Origin: Paucibacter sp. Y2R2-4
Lineage (GTDB): Bacteria > Pseudomonadota > Gammaproteobacteria > Burkholderiales > Burkholderiaceae_C
Length of the DNA stretch: 64,000 bases
Assembly (NCBI RefSeq): GCF_025717535.1
Contig: NZ_JAJIRO010000003.1
Span: forward strand, 186,001-250,000
Direction of reading: 5' to 3'
The notes below the pieces were generated by a model, which was not told the origin of the DNA, ran no database searches, and saw only the letters and a list, made by a program, of their open reading frames with translations. A program made the translations under genes and the position numbers. Positions 1 through 8,594 of this stretch are shown piece by piece (within the stretch, counting starts at the first letter, position 1; each line of letters starts with the position of its first letter).

Positions 1-1088
1 TTGTCATCGTGCTCTCTGGCCTGGTCGATGAAGAGACCTCGATGCGTCTGGGCGAGCGTCTGATTGATGCGATGCGCGAGCCCATTTTTGACGGTGCGGT
101 GGAGATCACCAAACGCTTCAACCTCGGCGCCAGCATTGGCCTGGCCTTGTTCCCCACCGATGGTGAGAACGTCGACGACTTGTTGCGCAATGCCGAGGCC
201 GCCATGGTGCGGGCCAAGGCCCATGCTCGCAACACGGTGCAGGCCTATCGGCCGGAACTGACGCAAGCCGTCAAGCAGCGCTTCGAGTTGACCCATGCGC
301 TGCGCTTGGCCAATGAGGCCGCGCAATTCAGGCTGGAGTTCCAGCCGCAGGTGCGTTTGTCCGACGGCGCCTTGATCGGAGCCGAGGCCTTGCTGCGCTG
401 GCGGCACCCGACCCGCGGGCCGGTGTCGCCGGCTGAGTTCATCCCCTTGGCGGAAGAAACCGGGCTGATCATCCCGATCGGCCGCTGGGTGCTGGAAACC
501 GCTTGCGCGCAGGCCGCGCGCTGGCAAGGCGTGGCGGGCAAGCCGCAGCAGGTGGCCGTCAATGTGTCGGCGCGGCAGCTGCGTCAGCCGGACTTCGTGG
601 CCTCCGTCGAGCACATCCTGGCGGCCACCGGCTGTCCGGCCCATGCGCTGGAATTGGAAGTCACGGAAAGCTTGCTGCTGGAAGACGCCGAGGGCGCCAT
701 CGAGCTGCTGGGCGCCTTGAAGTCGCGCGGCGTGCGGGTGGCGATTGATGACTTCGGCACCGGCTACTCCTCGCTGTCTTATCTGCGCCGCATGCCGGTC
801 AATACGCTGAAGATTGACCGCAGCTTTGTCTCCGAGTTGGGCCAGGATGCCAACGTCGCAGCGATTGCCCGCACCGTCATCGTGCTGGCGCGCAGCCTGC
901 ACTTGGACGTGTTGGCCGAGGGCGTGGAAACCGCCGAGCAGGCCGCCTGGCTGCAGCGCGAAGGCTGCGACTGGGCCCAAGGCTGGCATTACGGCCGCCC
1001 GATGCCGGCGGAGGATTTTGTCGTCACCACTCATGCTTTGCCGCAAGGCCCCAAGCTGGTGCCGGTGAAGCGTTTGCAGCTCGCCTGA
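1..1088 (+). CDS. GGDEF-EAL cyclic-di-GMP phosphodiesterase, 3' part
   Basis: The gene enters from the left edge; the reading frame is open from base 3 with no start, so only the C-terminal ~360 residues are seen. The first ~80 residues are the end of a GGDEF domain (a VIVLSGL strand, then [11 protein letters not shown] and the [11 protein letters not shown] helix). An EAL domain follows: EALLRW at about residue 127, [17 protein letters not shown], and the late E of [11 protein letters not shown] with QGWHYGRP. The metal-binding and catalytic EAL residues look intact, so hydrolysis of c-di-GMP to pGpG is expected. Whether the GGDEF part is active cannot be judged because its signature lies outside the window. 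It ends 96 bases before the next gene. Confidence 0.93.
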   Translation, partial: VIVLSGLVDEETSMRLGERLIDAMREPIFDGAVEITKRFNLGASIGLALFPTDGENVDDLLRNAEAAMVRAKAHARNTVQAYRPELTQAVKQRFELTHALRLANEAAQFRLEFQPQVRLSDGALIGAEALLRWRHPTRGPVSPAEFIPLAEETGLIIPIGRWVLETACAQAARWQGVAGKPQQVAVNVSARQLRQPDFVASVEHILAATGCPAHALELEVTESLLLEDAEGAIELLGALKSRGVRVAIDDFGTGYSSLSYLRRMPVNTLKIDRSFVSELGQDANVAAIARTVIVLARSLHLDVLAEGVETAEQAAWLQREGCDWAQGWHYGRPMPAEDFVVTTHALPQGPKLVPVKRLQLA

Positions 1089-1184
1089 GTCGCTTTTTCT
1101 TCGGGGCTGCACGCTGCGTCATCGGCGTGTCATGCCTTTGTGGCAGTCTGGGCTGATTGCATTTGATGCGTCAGCCCTACTTTT

Positions 1185-2126
1185 ATGAGCAGCGAAAACA
1201 CCCGCCCGGCAGCGACTCCCTCGGCCGACCCCCATGCCGAGATGATGCAGCGCATGCAGGCCGATCTGATTGACAGTTACGACGAAGAACTGGAGATGGA
1301 GATCGACGACCGCGCCTTTGACGAAGGCAGCGGCTCTTTCAGCCCCGAGCAGCGCGCCCAGCGCCGCGCCTACTTCAAGGAACTGTTTCGCCTGCAGGGC
1401 GAGCTGGTCAAGCTGCAAGACTGGGTGGTGCACACCAAGCACAAGGCCGTCATCATTTTTGAAGGCCGCGATGCGGCCGGCAAGGGCGGTGTCATCAAGC
1501 GCATCACCCAGCGCTTGAATCCGCGCGTTTGCCGGGTTGCGGCCCTGCCGGCGCCGAATGACCGCGAGCGCACCCAGTGGTACTTCCAGCGCTATATCTC
1601 GCACCTGCCGGCCGGCGGAGAGATCGTTTTGTTTGACCGCAGCTGGTACAACCGCGCCGGCGTCGAGCGGGTGATGGGCTTTTGCAGCGACGACGAGTAC
1701 GAAGAGTTCTTCCGCTCGGTGCCCGAGTTTGAAAAGATGCTGGTACGTGCCGGCATTCAGGTCATCAAGTATTGGTTCTCCATCACCGACGAAGAGCAGC
1801 ACACCCGCTTCCTGGGCCGCATCCATGATCCGCTGAAGCAGTGGAAGCTCAGCCCCATGGACCTGGAATCGCGCCGCCGCTGGGAGGACTACACCAAGGT
1901 CAAGGAAACGATGATGGAGCGCACCCATATCGCCGAGGCGCCTTGGTGGGTGGTGCAGGCGGTGGACAAGAAAAAAGCCCGCCTGAACTGCATGGCGCAT
2001 TTGCTGGCCCAGATGCCGTATCACGAGATCGAGCATGCGCCGGTGACCCTGCCGCCGCGCGAGCGCCACGACGACTACCTGCGCCAGCCGGTGCCGCCAG
2101 AGATGATCGTGCCGGAGGTTTACTGA
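1185..2126 (+). CDS. ppk2: Polyphosphate kinase 2 (PPK2) family protein, first copy
   Basis: A 313-residue single-domain PPK2. Such enzymes move phosphate between inorganic polyphosphate and nucleoside di- or monophosphates in the cytoplasm. Visible signatures: Walker A-type FEGRDAAGKGG (residues ~92-102), Walker B-like LFDRSWYNRAGVERVMGF (~148-165) and the lid segment WKLSPMDLESRRRW. The length and the single domain fit short class I PPK2 enzymes, but ADP versus GDP versus AMP preference cannot be read from sequence. No clear ribosome binding site precedes the ATG; the N-terminal 30 residues are acidic and probably disordered. A second PPK2 lies at 17657-18553. A hairpin with a T run follows at 2170-2194. 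Confidence 0.93.
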   Translation: MSSENTRPAATPSADPHAEMMQRMQADLIDSYDEELEMEIDDRAFDEGSGSFSPEQRAQRRAYFKELFRLQGELVKLQDWVVHTKHKAVIIFEGRDAAGKGGVIKRITQRLNPRVCRVAALPAPNDRERTQWYFQRYISHLPAGGEIVLFDRSWYNRAGVERVMGFCSDDEYEEFFRSVPEFEKMLVRAGIQVIKYWFSITDEEQHTRFLGRIHDPLKQWKLSPMDLESRRRWEDYTKVKETMMERTHIAEAPWWVVQAVDKKKARLNCMAHLLAQMPYHEIEHAPVTLPPRERHDDYLRQPVPPEMIVPEVY

Positions 2127-2169
2127 GGCTTGCTGTCCCCCATTTCGGGCGATGGACGGTGAGGGAGCG

Positions 2170-2194
2170 GCGGGTTGCAATGCGCCCGCTTTTT
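2170..2194 (+). terminator. Probable intrinsic terminator after ppk2
   Basis: GCGGG (2170-2174) pairs with CCCGC (2185-2189) around a 10-base loop, followed at once by five Ts. It lies 43 bases after the ppk2 stop and just ahead of the lipoprotein gene. The stem is short, so termination may be partial. Confidence 0.5.
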
Positions 2195-2224
2195 CATTTG
2201 TTGTCTACTTCGCGAGCTCCAACG

Positions 2225-2971
2225 ATGCCCTGTATCCAAACTTCGACTGTTAGCGCACTTTCCTCGCTAAGCCGCCCACGTCACCTGGCGATGGCGACTG
2301 TGGCCTTGAGCTTGGGCCTTTTGCAGGCTTGTGGCGGCGGCGGCAGTTCTTCTGACCCCGAGCCGGTCAAGCCCAGCAGCTATGACCTGCAAGCCGCGAT
2401 GACCCAGTACTACACCAAGGCCCAAACCTGGTCTTTGAGTGGCACGAGCGGGACCGTTCCAGTCAGCGCGGTGCTCAGTTTGACGCCCAAGACGGGGACG
2501 GCGGTCTTCCCGGTCAACGGCAAGTCCTATGCCTACACGCTGCAGGAAATGAAGCTCAGCGCCAATGGGCAAAGCACGACGTCCAGCTCGGAGCTGTTCT
2601 TCGATGCGGCCTTGGTTCAAACCGAAGCCAACAGTTCGCGCAGTGATGGTGCTTGCGAACTGGCTCAGACCAAAGGCAGTTTTTCGCGCAGCGCCAAGGT
2701 GGGTGACACCGGCTCCAACGGCAGTGGCGTGGAATATGTGAGCTGCGCATTCGGTGCTGCGGTCGAGGCGAATTACGTCGACACATGGCAGGTGAAAGAA
2801 GAAGGCGGCCGGGTCCTGCTGTGCCTGAATCGCAGCTCCAAGGTGGTGGCGACCGGATTCAATCGCGTCGGCGCACAGTGCCATCAACTGCTGGCGGACG
2901 GCAGCCTGGGCTCTTTTATGAGCATCAGCTATGTATCCGAAGATGGTTCGGTGGCGATGAAGACACCCTGA
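2225..2971 (+). CDS. Hypothetical lipoprotein
   Basis: A 248-residue exported protein of unknown function. The N-terminus holds a hydrophobic stretch ending in a lipobox-like LLQAC followed by GGGGSSSD, the usual flexible tether of a lipid-anchored protein. The mature part is Ser/Thr rich and carries a few Cys (GACELAQ, YVSCAF, LLCLN, AQCHQ) that could form disulfides. Possible starts are the ATG at 2225 and an in-frame ATG at 2291 (MATVALSLG), which gives a shorter and more typical signal peptide; an upstream ATG at 2180 falls inside the terminator hairpin and is unlikely. No enzyme motif was recognised. Confidence 0.75.
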   Translation: MPCIQTSTVSALSSLSRPRHLAMATVALSLGLLQACGGGGSSSDPEPVKPSSYDLQAAMTQYYTKAQTWSLSGTSGTVPVSAVLSLTPKTGTAVFPVNGKSYAYTLQEMKLSANGQSTTSSSELFFDAALVQTEANSSRSDGACELAQTKGSFSRSAKVGDTGSNGSGVEYVSCAFGAAVEANYVDTWQVKEEGGRVLLCLNRSSKVVATGFNRVGAQCHQLLADGSLGSFMSISYVSEDGSVAMKTP

Positions 2972-3067
2972 GGCTTGTGGCTGAGGCCGAGGCTTAACGG
3001 GTCGTTCCTTGGCAGCGGTAAGAGCTGCGTTCATGGCTGCATGGAGTCGTCATTCTCAGCAGCTAGC

Positions 3068-3853
3068 ATGGACGCCATGAATTTCGGCTCCGTTTCCCAT
3101 AGCAGCTCGGTGTTTTGGCAGGTTTTGACCCGATTGGGCGAGCTGCAGCTACTGCTGCCGCTCGCCTTGCTGGCGATGGCCTTGCTTTGGCATCAGCGCG
3201 TCTCCAGCCAGGCGGACCCGCAGACCGCGACGGCCAAGCGCTGGCTGCTCGGTTTGAGCCTGGCCATCGCCCTCACTGCGGCCAGCAAGCTGGCGTTTTT
3301 CGGTTGGGGAATCGGGATCGCTGCCTGGGACTTCACCGGCATTTCGGGCCATGCCATGGCTTCGGCCTCGATCTTGCCTGGCTTGGCCTGGGTGGTCATG
3401 AAGGGGCGCAGACTGCGGGTGCAGCAGCTGTGGGTGGGGCTGGCGGTCTTGCTGGCGGCCCTGGTGGCTTACTCCAGACTCAAGGTGGGCGCCCACTCAC
3501 CCTCGGAATCTCTGGCCGGTTTTGTGCTTGGCAGTGCCGTCAGTGCCTTCAGCTTGCGCGGGGTCTTGCTGAGACCGGGGCCGGGCCTGGCGTTGCCGCT
3601 CTACTTGCCGGCCGCCCTGATGGCCGCACTTTTGCTCTTGCCTTTTGGAGCTCCAAAGTCGCGCACCCATGATGCGGTCATTCATCTGGCTTTGAAGATC
3701 TCGGGGCGTAGCACCGCCTTCACTCGGGATGATTTGCGTCGTCGCTTGCCGACATTACCGGCGCAGCCATCGGCGCCGCTCAATGCCGCGCCATCGTCCC
3801 ATTCAAAACCTGTGCCCAAAGCTGCAGCAGGCTGGGGTCTTGCCCCTCGGTGA
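3068..3853 (+). CDS. PAP2-like membrane phosphatase family protein
   Basis: A 261-residue polytopic membrane protein with about five or six hydrophobic segments. Two PAP2 (phosphatidic acid phosphatase type 2) motifs are visible: the central SGH motif in FTGISGHAMASAS (about residue 100) and the third motif in YSRLKVGAHSPSE. In the latter the usual SR-x5-H-x3-D has Glu in place of Asp. I could not find a clear first motif (K-x6-RP), so activity is not certain. Family members dephosphorylate lipid phosphates or undecaprenyl pyrophosphate at the membrane. Start chosen at the ATG at 3068; an ATG at 3077 is also possible. The last ~24 codons overlap a convergent small gene. Confidence 0.75.
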   Translation: MDAMNFGSVSHSSSVFWQVLTRLGELQLLLPLALLAMALLWHQRVSSQADPQTATAKRWLLGLSLAIALTAASKLAFFGWGIGIAAWDFTGISGHAMASASILPGLAWVVMKGRRLRVQQLWVGLAVLLAALVAYSRLKVGAHSPSESLAGFVLGSAVSAFSLRGVLLRPGPGLALPLYLPAALMAALLLLPFGAPKSRTHDAVIHLALKISGRSTAFTRDDLRRRLPTLPAQPSAPLNAAPSSHSKPVPKAAAGWGLAPR

Positions 3854-4019
3854 CTTGCAGGCCGGTGTTCAGCTCGTAACTGGAGTCAAACCAGCCGCAA
3901 GCGCAAAAAGCTGGTGTGGCTATTTCCTGCTCGTCCTCGGCCACTGCTGGGGTTTGCAATGTCTTGGCCGTCCGGTGGGTCGTGGGGCGGGGCTTGGACT
4001 GGCTGGCAAGGACTTGCAT
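3780..4019 (-). CDS. Small conserved-type hypothetical protein (79 aa)
   Basis: A 79-residue product whose ATG is preceded, six bases away, by a good GGAG ribosome binding site (complement of 4026-4030). The C-terminal half (CGWFDSSYELNTGLQV, then LLQLW) has an ordered, non-shadow composition, unlike the frames around it. It overlaps the 3' end of the PAP2-like gene by 74 bases tail to tail. No domain was recognised and function is unknown. The longer open frame reaching 4154 has proline/serine-rich low-quality sequence upstream of this ATG, which is why the shorter form is preferred. Confidence 0.55.
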   Translation of the reverse strand: MQVLASQSKPRPTTHRTAKTLQTPAVAEDEQEIATPAFCACGWFDSSYELNTGLQVTEGQDPSLLQLWAQVLNGTMARH

Positions 4020-4124
4020 GGTGGGACTCCGTAGGACGATCAGGAGGAGGGAAGGGTGATGTGCCGCCTCTTTGGGTGACGCGTCCAAACTTTCGTGCAT
4101 TCCTCCACACATTCCCATCACACC

Positions 4125-4189
4125 GGGGGTGGGGTGAGGGGGGGAGGGGGACACCCCCCTCGCTGCTTCTCCCCCAAAACGGGGGGGAG
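4125..4189. repeat. G-rich quadruplex motif and two C/G hairpins
   Basis: Positions 4125-4150 hold four G runs (5, 4, 7 and 5 Gs with loops of 1-3 bases), a canonical intramolecular quadruplex pattern on the plus strand. The last run also pairs with CCCCC at 4154-4158 over an ACA loop, and CTCCCCC (4169-4175) pairs with GGGGGAG (4183-4189). It lies immediately downstream of the Lrp-type gene on the minus strand and may end its transcript, though there is no T run. Confidence 0.5.
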
Positions 4190-4196
4190 CGCCCGT

Positions 4197-4670
4197 TCAG
4201 AACGGCAGCGCTGTGGTGTTTTTGACTTCCTCCATCACCGCGTAGGTGCGGGTTTCGCGCACGCCCGGCAGGGTCCAGATCACGCTGCCGATGAACTCCC
4301 GGTAAGCGCTCATATCGGACACCCGAGTCTTCAAGAGGTAGTCAAAGCCGCCGGCGACCAGATGGCATTCGAGGATTTCGGGCCGGGCTTGCACGGCAGC
4401 CTTGAAGTTGTCCATCACGTCTTGTACCGTGCGATCCAGCAAGATCTCGATGAAGACCAACATGGCCGCACCGAGCTTTTCCGGGTTCAGCCTTGCCTCG
4501 TAGCCGAGGATGTAGTTTTCGCGGGTCAGGCGTTTGACGCGTTCCAGCACCGCCGTGGGGGAGAGGTGCACGGCCTCGGCGAGCTTTAGATTGGAGATGC
4601 GCCCGTCACTTTGCAGCACCCGCAAGATGCGCATATCAATCTTGTCCAGGGTGGTCGATTCGTCGTTCAT
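4197..4670 (-). CDS. Lrp/AsnC family regulator, probable proline-responsive activator of putA
   Basis: A 157-residue protein of the usual Lrp/AsnC length. An N-terminal AsnC-type helix-turn-helix (LDKIDMRILRVLQSDGRISN, LAEAVHLSPTAVLERVKRL) is followed by the alpha/beta RAM ligand-binding domain (LVFIEILLD, ECHLVAGGFDYLLKTRVSDM, VRETRTYAVMEEVK). It is transcribed away from putA with 104 bases between the start codons, the standard arrangement of PutR/BkdR-type activators with their target. By analogy it should bind proline and switch on putA. The putA product here starts directly with its catalytic part and has no N-terminal DNA-binding domain, so a separate regulator is needed. Confidence 0.9.
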   Translation of the reverse strand: MNDESTTLDKIDMRILRVLQSDGRISNLKLAEAVHLSPTAVLERVKRLTRENYILGYEARLNPEKLGAAMLVFIEILLDRTVQDVMDNFKAAVQARPEILECHLVAGGFDYLLKTRVSDMSAYREFIGSVIWTLPGVRETRTYAVMEEVKNTTALPF

Positions 4671-4774
4671 GCTGGATTTTCAACTGTCAAATTGGGAATC
4701 ATCTGAATTTAATCCATCTGGATCATTTTTATAGTTCGGATCTTCGCTAGAAACCGCCCATCAAGGGGAATTCC
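4671..4774. promoter_or_regulatory. Divergent regulatory region between the Lrp-type gene and putA
   Basis: This 104-base stretch is clearly AT-richer than its surroundings, as expected for Lrp-type binding. It contains a small palindrome, ATCCA-TC-TGGAT (4712-4723), and a nearby ATCATCTG copy. putA has a purine-rich ribosome binding site (AAGGGGA) eight bases before its ATG. I could not assign -35/-10 boxes with confidence. Confidence 0.5.
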
Positions 4775-7700
4775 ATGACCGCTTTCGCTCTGCCACCCGA
4801 AGCCGCCCGCTTGCCCGACCCGTATCGCGAGGAGATCGCGGTGGTCCATGCGCTGGCCCAAACCATGGCCGAGCGCTTGGATTGGTCGGCCGTGCTGAGT
4901 CTGGCCGGCCCCTGGGTGCAGCAGGTGCGCGCCAACCCGGCGCCCTTTTGGGCCATGGAGTCCTTGCTGCGCGAATATCCGATCAGCAGCGCCGAGGGCT
5001 TGGCCCTGATGCGCCTGGCCGAAGCGCTCTTGCGGGTGCCGGATGCGCCCACCGCCATCGCCCTGACGGCCGACCAACTCGGCCGTGCCGACTTTGCTGG
5101 CGCTTCCGAGGGCCCGCACAAGATGCTGGCCAGCTTGTCGGCCTCGGCCATCTCTTTGTCGAAGAAATTCCTGCCGGATGCCGAAGGCCAGGGCGGCTTG
5201 ATGACCCGCCTGGGTTCGCAGACCGTGGTGGCCGCCACCGTGCGCGCCATCCAGTTGCTGGGCCGCCAGTTCGTGCTGGGCCGCAATATCCAAGAAGCCA
5301 TGGGCGAGGCCGCCAGCGCCCGCAAGGCCCAGCCGCAGCTGAGCTTCAGCTATGACATGTTGGGCGAGGGCGCCCGCACCGAGGCCGATGCGCGCCGCTA
5401 TCACGCGGCTTACATCGGCGCCATCAAGGCCATCGCCAGCGGTGCCCGTGCCGATGCGCCCGAGAGTGCCGATGGCATCTCCATCAAGCTGAGCGCCTTG
5501 TTCTCGCGCTATGAAGTCTTGCAGCGCGAGCGGGTCTTCGCCGAGCTGCTGCCGCGCGTCTGGGAGCTGATCACCCTGGCCGCCCAGGCCAATATCAACT
5601 TGACCATCGACGCCGAAGAAGTCGATCGTCTGGAAATGTCGCTGGACGTGTTGGACGCGCTGGCCGCCCGTATCGCCACGCATTACCCGCAGTGGCGCGG
5701 TTTCGGTCTGGCGGTGCAGGCCTACCAGACGCGTGCTTTGAACGTCATTCATGAGGTCGCTGCCATCGCCAAAAAACATGGCCTGCGCTTCATGGTGCGC
5801 CTGGTCAAGGGCGCTTATTGGGACGGTGAAATCAAGCGCGCCCAAGAGCAGGGTCTGGCCGCTTACCCGGTCTTCACCCACAAGCAGCACACCGATGTGT
5901 CTTACCTGGCCTGCGCCCAGGCCCTGATCGGCCATGCCGATGTGATCTATCCGCAGTTCGCCAGCCACAACGCCGGCACCATTGCCGCCATCGTGCTGAT
6001 GGCCCGCAAGGCCGGCGCCAAGTTTGAGATGCAGCGTCTGCATGGCATGGGCGAAGGCGTCTACCGCGAGGTGCTGCGCGACGGCACGATCCCTTGTCGC
6101 GTCTACGCCCCGGTCGGCGAGCACCGCGACCTTTTGGCCTATCTGGTGCGTCGCCTGCTGGAGAACGGCGCCAACTCGTCCTTTGTGCACCAGCTGGCCG
6201 ATGTGAATGTGCAAGTCCACGAGCTGCTGGGCTCGCCGTTGGCTCAGATTCAAACGCATGGCGCTTTGCCGCTGCCTAAGGCCTTGTACCTGGACCGTTT
6301 GGGCCATGGCCGCCTCAACTCCACCGGCGCTGACTTGACCGATATGGCCCAGCGCCAGCCGCTGTTGCGCGCCCTGGCGGAAGTGCAGGTCCTGCCGGTG
6401 GCCGAGGCCACGCCGGGCTATGTGGCCTCGACCATGGCCGGCCTGCAAGCCGGCTTTGCGGGCTGGAACGGCACACCGGTGCAAGAGCGCGCCGCCATCC
6501 TGCGTCGTGCCGCCGATGCGCTGGACGCCCGCCTGGCCGAGTTCTGCGCCCTGCTGGTGAAGGAAGCCTTCAAGACCCAGGGTGACTGCGTGGCCGAGGT
6601 GCGCGAAGCGGTCGACTTCCTGCGCTACTACGCCGATCAGGCCGAAAGCGACGCGGTCCGCATGCAAGGCCGTGGCGTGTTTGTCTGTATCAGCCCCTGG
6701 AACTTCCCGCTGGCCATCTTCGCCGGCCAAGTGGTGGCGGCGCTGGTGGCGGGCAATACCGTGGCGGCCAAGCCCGCCGAGCAAACACCGTTTGTGGCGC
6801 TGAAGTTTGTGGAGTTGATGTACGCCGCCGGTGTGCCGCATGACGCTTTGCAACTGTTGCACGGCGCGGGCGAGACCGTCGGTGCCGGCTTGGTGGCCGA
6901 TGAGCGCACTGCCGGCGTTTGCTTCACTGGCTCCACCATCGTGGCCCAGATCATCAACCGCACCTTGGCCGCAAAAGAGGGTCAGGTCGTGCCTTTGATC
7001 GCCGAAACCGGCGGCCTGAATGCGATGCTGGTCGATTCGACCGCGCTGCCCGAGCAGGTGATTGACGCGGTGGTGCAGTCGGCCTTCCGCTCGGCTGGCC
7101 AGCGTTGCTCGGCGCTGCGTTTGCTGTGCGTGCATGAAAGCATTGCCGATGGCGTGATCGAAATGCTCAGCGGCGCGCTGCAAGAGCTGTGGGTCGGCCA
7201 ACCGGCCGATCTGGCCACCGATGTGGGCCCGGTGATCGACGACGAGGCCTATGAAAACGTGGCCAAGAACGTCGAGCGCCTGAAGCGCGAAGCCAAGCTG
7301 ATCGCCGAAGCCCCGGTGCATGACCAGTTGCCGCGCCTGATCCGTCCGGTGGCCTTCGAGTTGCCCAGCATCGGCGCGCTGCACCAGGAAATTTTTGGCC
7401 CGGTCTTGCATGTGGTGCGCTGGGGCGGCGATGCCGATGCGGTGATCGAACAGATCAACGCGCTCGGTTACGGCCTGACCCTGGGCATTCAGACCCGCAT
7501 CGACAGCCGCGCCCTGCGCCTGGCCGACAAGGCCCGCATCGGTAACGTCTATATCAACCGCAACATCATCGGCGCGGTGGTCGGTGTGCAGCCTTTTGGT
7601 GGCGAAGGCATGTCGGGCACTGGCCCGAAGGCGGGCGGACCAAACTATCTGTACCGCTTCTGCGCGCTGGCCGCTGCGCCCAAGAGCATCGCAGCGCCCG

Positions 7701-8371
7701 CAGCTGCGCCGCTGACATCGGTGGATGTCTCTGTGCCGGCGGCGATCGCGGCGCTGGCGGCGGGTTATGAGGTCTGGAGCGACAAGCCCTTGAGCGAACG
7801 CGCTGCGCTGTTGGGACAAGTGTTCGAAGGGGCTGCGCAGCAGCGCCTGAGCCAGGCCGAGCGTCTCTTGGACGAACAGCAATTGCCTGGCCCCACTGGC
7901 GAAAGCAATGCCCTGCGTCTGCATGGGCGCGGTGTGCTGGTGCTGCAAGCCGCAGGCGCGGCACCCGAGGCGCTGACGCTGGCGCTGGCTGCCGCCTTGG
8001 TGGCCGGCAATAGCGTGGCCCTGCTCTTGGATGGCGCCGGCGCTGCCCAGGCCGAAGCCTTGCAAAGCCGCTTGCGTGCCGCAGGCTTGCCGACCGAAGT
8101 GCTGATCTTGCTGCCGGCTTCAGCTCAGACTCTGAACGCCTTGTTGGACGACGAGCGTGTGGCCGGTGTCTGCTTGGCTGCCGCCGATGTGGCGGCCGAG
8201 CGCGCCTTGCTGCGCCAGCTGGCCGCGGACGATGGCGCCATCCGCCCCTTGATCACCGCCAGCGAATTGTTCGATGTGCGTCAGCAATACCGCTTCAGTG
8301 CCGAACAGACGCTGACCATCAACACGGCGGCGGCGGGCGGCAACGCGGCTTTGTTGGCCGGTCTGCACTGA
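4775..8371 (+). CDS. putA: Bifunctional proline dehydrogenase / P5C (glutamate semialdehyde) dehydrogenase
   Basis: A 1198-residue PutA that oxidises proline to glutamate in two channelled steps. The FAD-binding proline dehydrogenase barrel spans roughly residues 90-480 (LVKGAYWDGEIKRAQ near 340, RLHGMGEG near 422). The NAD-dependent aldehyde dehydrogenase part spans about 530-1000, with the PWNFPL loop near 642, the general-base Glu in AETGGLNAM near 743 and the catalytic Cys in GQRCSALR near 778. A third C-terminal ALDH-like domain ends in QTLTINTAAAGGNAALL, typical of long PutAs. The N-terminal ribbon-helix-helix repressor domain of trifunctional PutA is absent. The divergent Lrp-type gene is the likely regulator; proC, for the opposite pathway, lies at 22803. 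Confidence 0.97.
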   Translation: MTAFALPPEAARLPDPYREEIAVVHALAQTMAERLDWSAVLSLAGPWVQQVRANPAPFWAMESLLREYPISSAEGLALMRLAEALLRVPDAPTAIALTADQLGRADFAGASEGPHKMLASLSASAISLSKKFLPDAEGQGGLMTRLGSQTVVAATVRAIQLLGRQFVLGRNIQEAMGEAASARKAQPQLSFSYDMLGEGARTEADARRYHAAYIGAIKAIASGARADAPESADGISIKLSALFSRYEVLQRERVFAELLPRVWELITLAAQANINLTIDAEEVDRLEMSLDVLDALAARIATHYPQWRGFGLAVQAYQTRALNVIHEVAAIAKKHGLRFMVRLVKGAYWDGEIKRAQEQGLAAYPVFTHKQHTDVSYLACAQALIGHADVIYPQFASHNAGTIAAIVLMARKAGAKFEMQRLHGMGEGVYREVLRDGTIPCRVYAPVGEHRDLLAYLVRRLLENGANSSFVHQLADVNVQVHELLGSPLAQIQTHGALPLPKALYLDRLGHGRLNSTGADLTDMAQRQPLLRALAEVQVLPVAEATPGYVASTMAGLQAGFAGWNGTPVQERAAILRRAADALDARLAEFCALLVKEAFKTQGDCVAEVREAVDFLRYYADQAESDAVRMQGRGVFVCISPWNFPLAIFAGQVVAALVAGNTVAAKPAEQTPFVALKFVELMYAAGVPHDALQLLHGAGETVGAGLVADERTAGVCFTGSTIVAQIINRTLAAKEGQVVPLIAETGGLNAMLVDSTALPEQVIDAVVQSAFRSAGQRCSALRLLCVHESIADGVIEMLSGALQELWVGQPADLATDVGPVIDDEAYENVAKNVERLKREAKLIAEAPVHDQLPRLIRPVAFELPSIGALHQEIFGPVLHVVRWGGDADAVIEQINALGYGLTLGIQTRIDSRALRLADKARIGNVYINRNIIGAVVGVQPFGGEGMSGTGPKAGGPNYLYRFCALAAAPKSIAAPAAAPLTSVDVSVPAAIAALAAGYEVWSDKPLSERAALLGQVFEGAAQQRLSQAERLLDEQQLPGPTGESNALRLHGRGVLVLQAAGAAPEALTLALAAALVAGNSVALLLDGAGAAQAEALQSRLRAAGLPTEVLILLPASAQTLNALLDDERVAGVCLAAADVAAERALLRQLAADDGAIRPLITASELFDVRQQYRFSAEQTLTINTAAAGGNAALLAGLH

Positions 8372-8383
8372 GCTTTGTTGTTA

Positions 8384-8402
8384 GGCCCTGCGATGCAGGG
8401 CC
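8384..8402. repeat. Perfect hairpin after putA
   Basis: GGCCCTGC (8384-8391) and GCAGGGCC (8395-8402) form a perfect 8-bp stem with a 3-base loop, 13 bases after the putA stop. It stands just ahead of the T-tailed terminator and may protect the 3' end of the long putA mRNA or act as a first terminator arm. Confidence 0.6.
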
Positions 8403-8418
8403 GGGCATTGCATCAAAA

Positions 8419-8444
8419 GGGGGCGCTTGGCGCTCCCTTTTTTT
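8419..8444 (+). terminator. Intrinsic terminator of putA
   Basis: GGGGGCGC (8419-8426), a TTG loop, GCGCTCCC (8430-8437) with one G-T pair, then seven Ts. A textbook Rho-independent terminator and the strongest one in this window. Confidence 0.85.
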
Positions 8445-8594
8445 GTCCGCGATTTTCTTTTGTGCAGATTTGTCAGCTTCTGTACACAGCGGCACGGCCT
8501 GAGGGTAAATTGCGGGCTCAGCCCGGCTGCTCGCGTGATGGTTGACTGATGCATGGCCACAGCCAGCTGGGGGCTCGATTCGAAGGGGGAGGCG

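Noticed and set aside
4709-8065. A 1118-residue open frame on the minus strand
   Set aside because: It lies wholly antisense to putA, whose domains and catalytic residues are clear. Its product is Gln/His/Gly/Arg-rich, the usual product of the complementary frame in GC-rich DNA.
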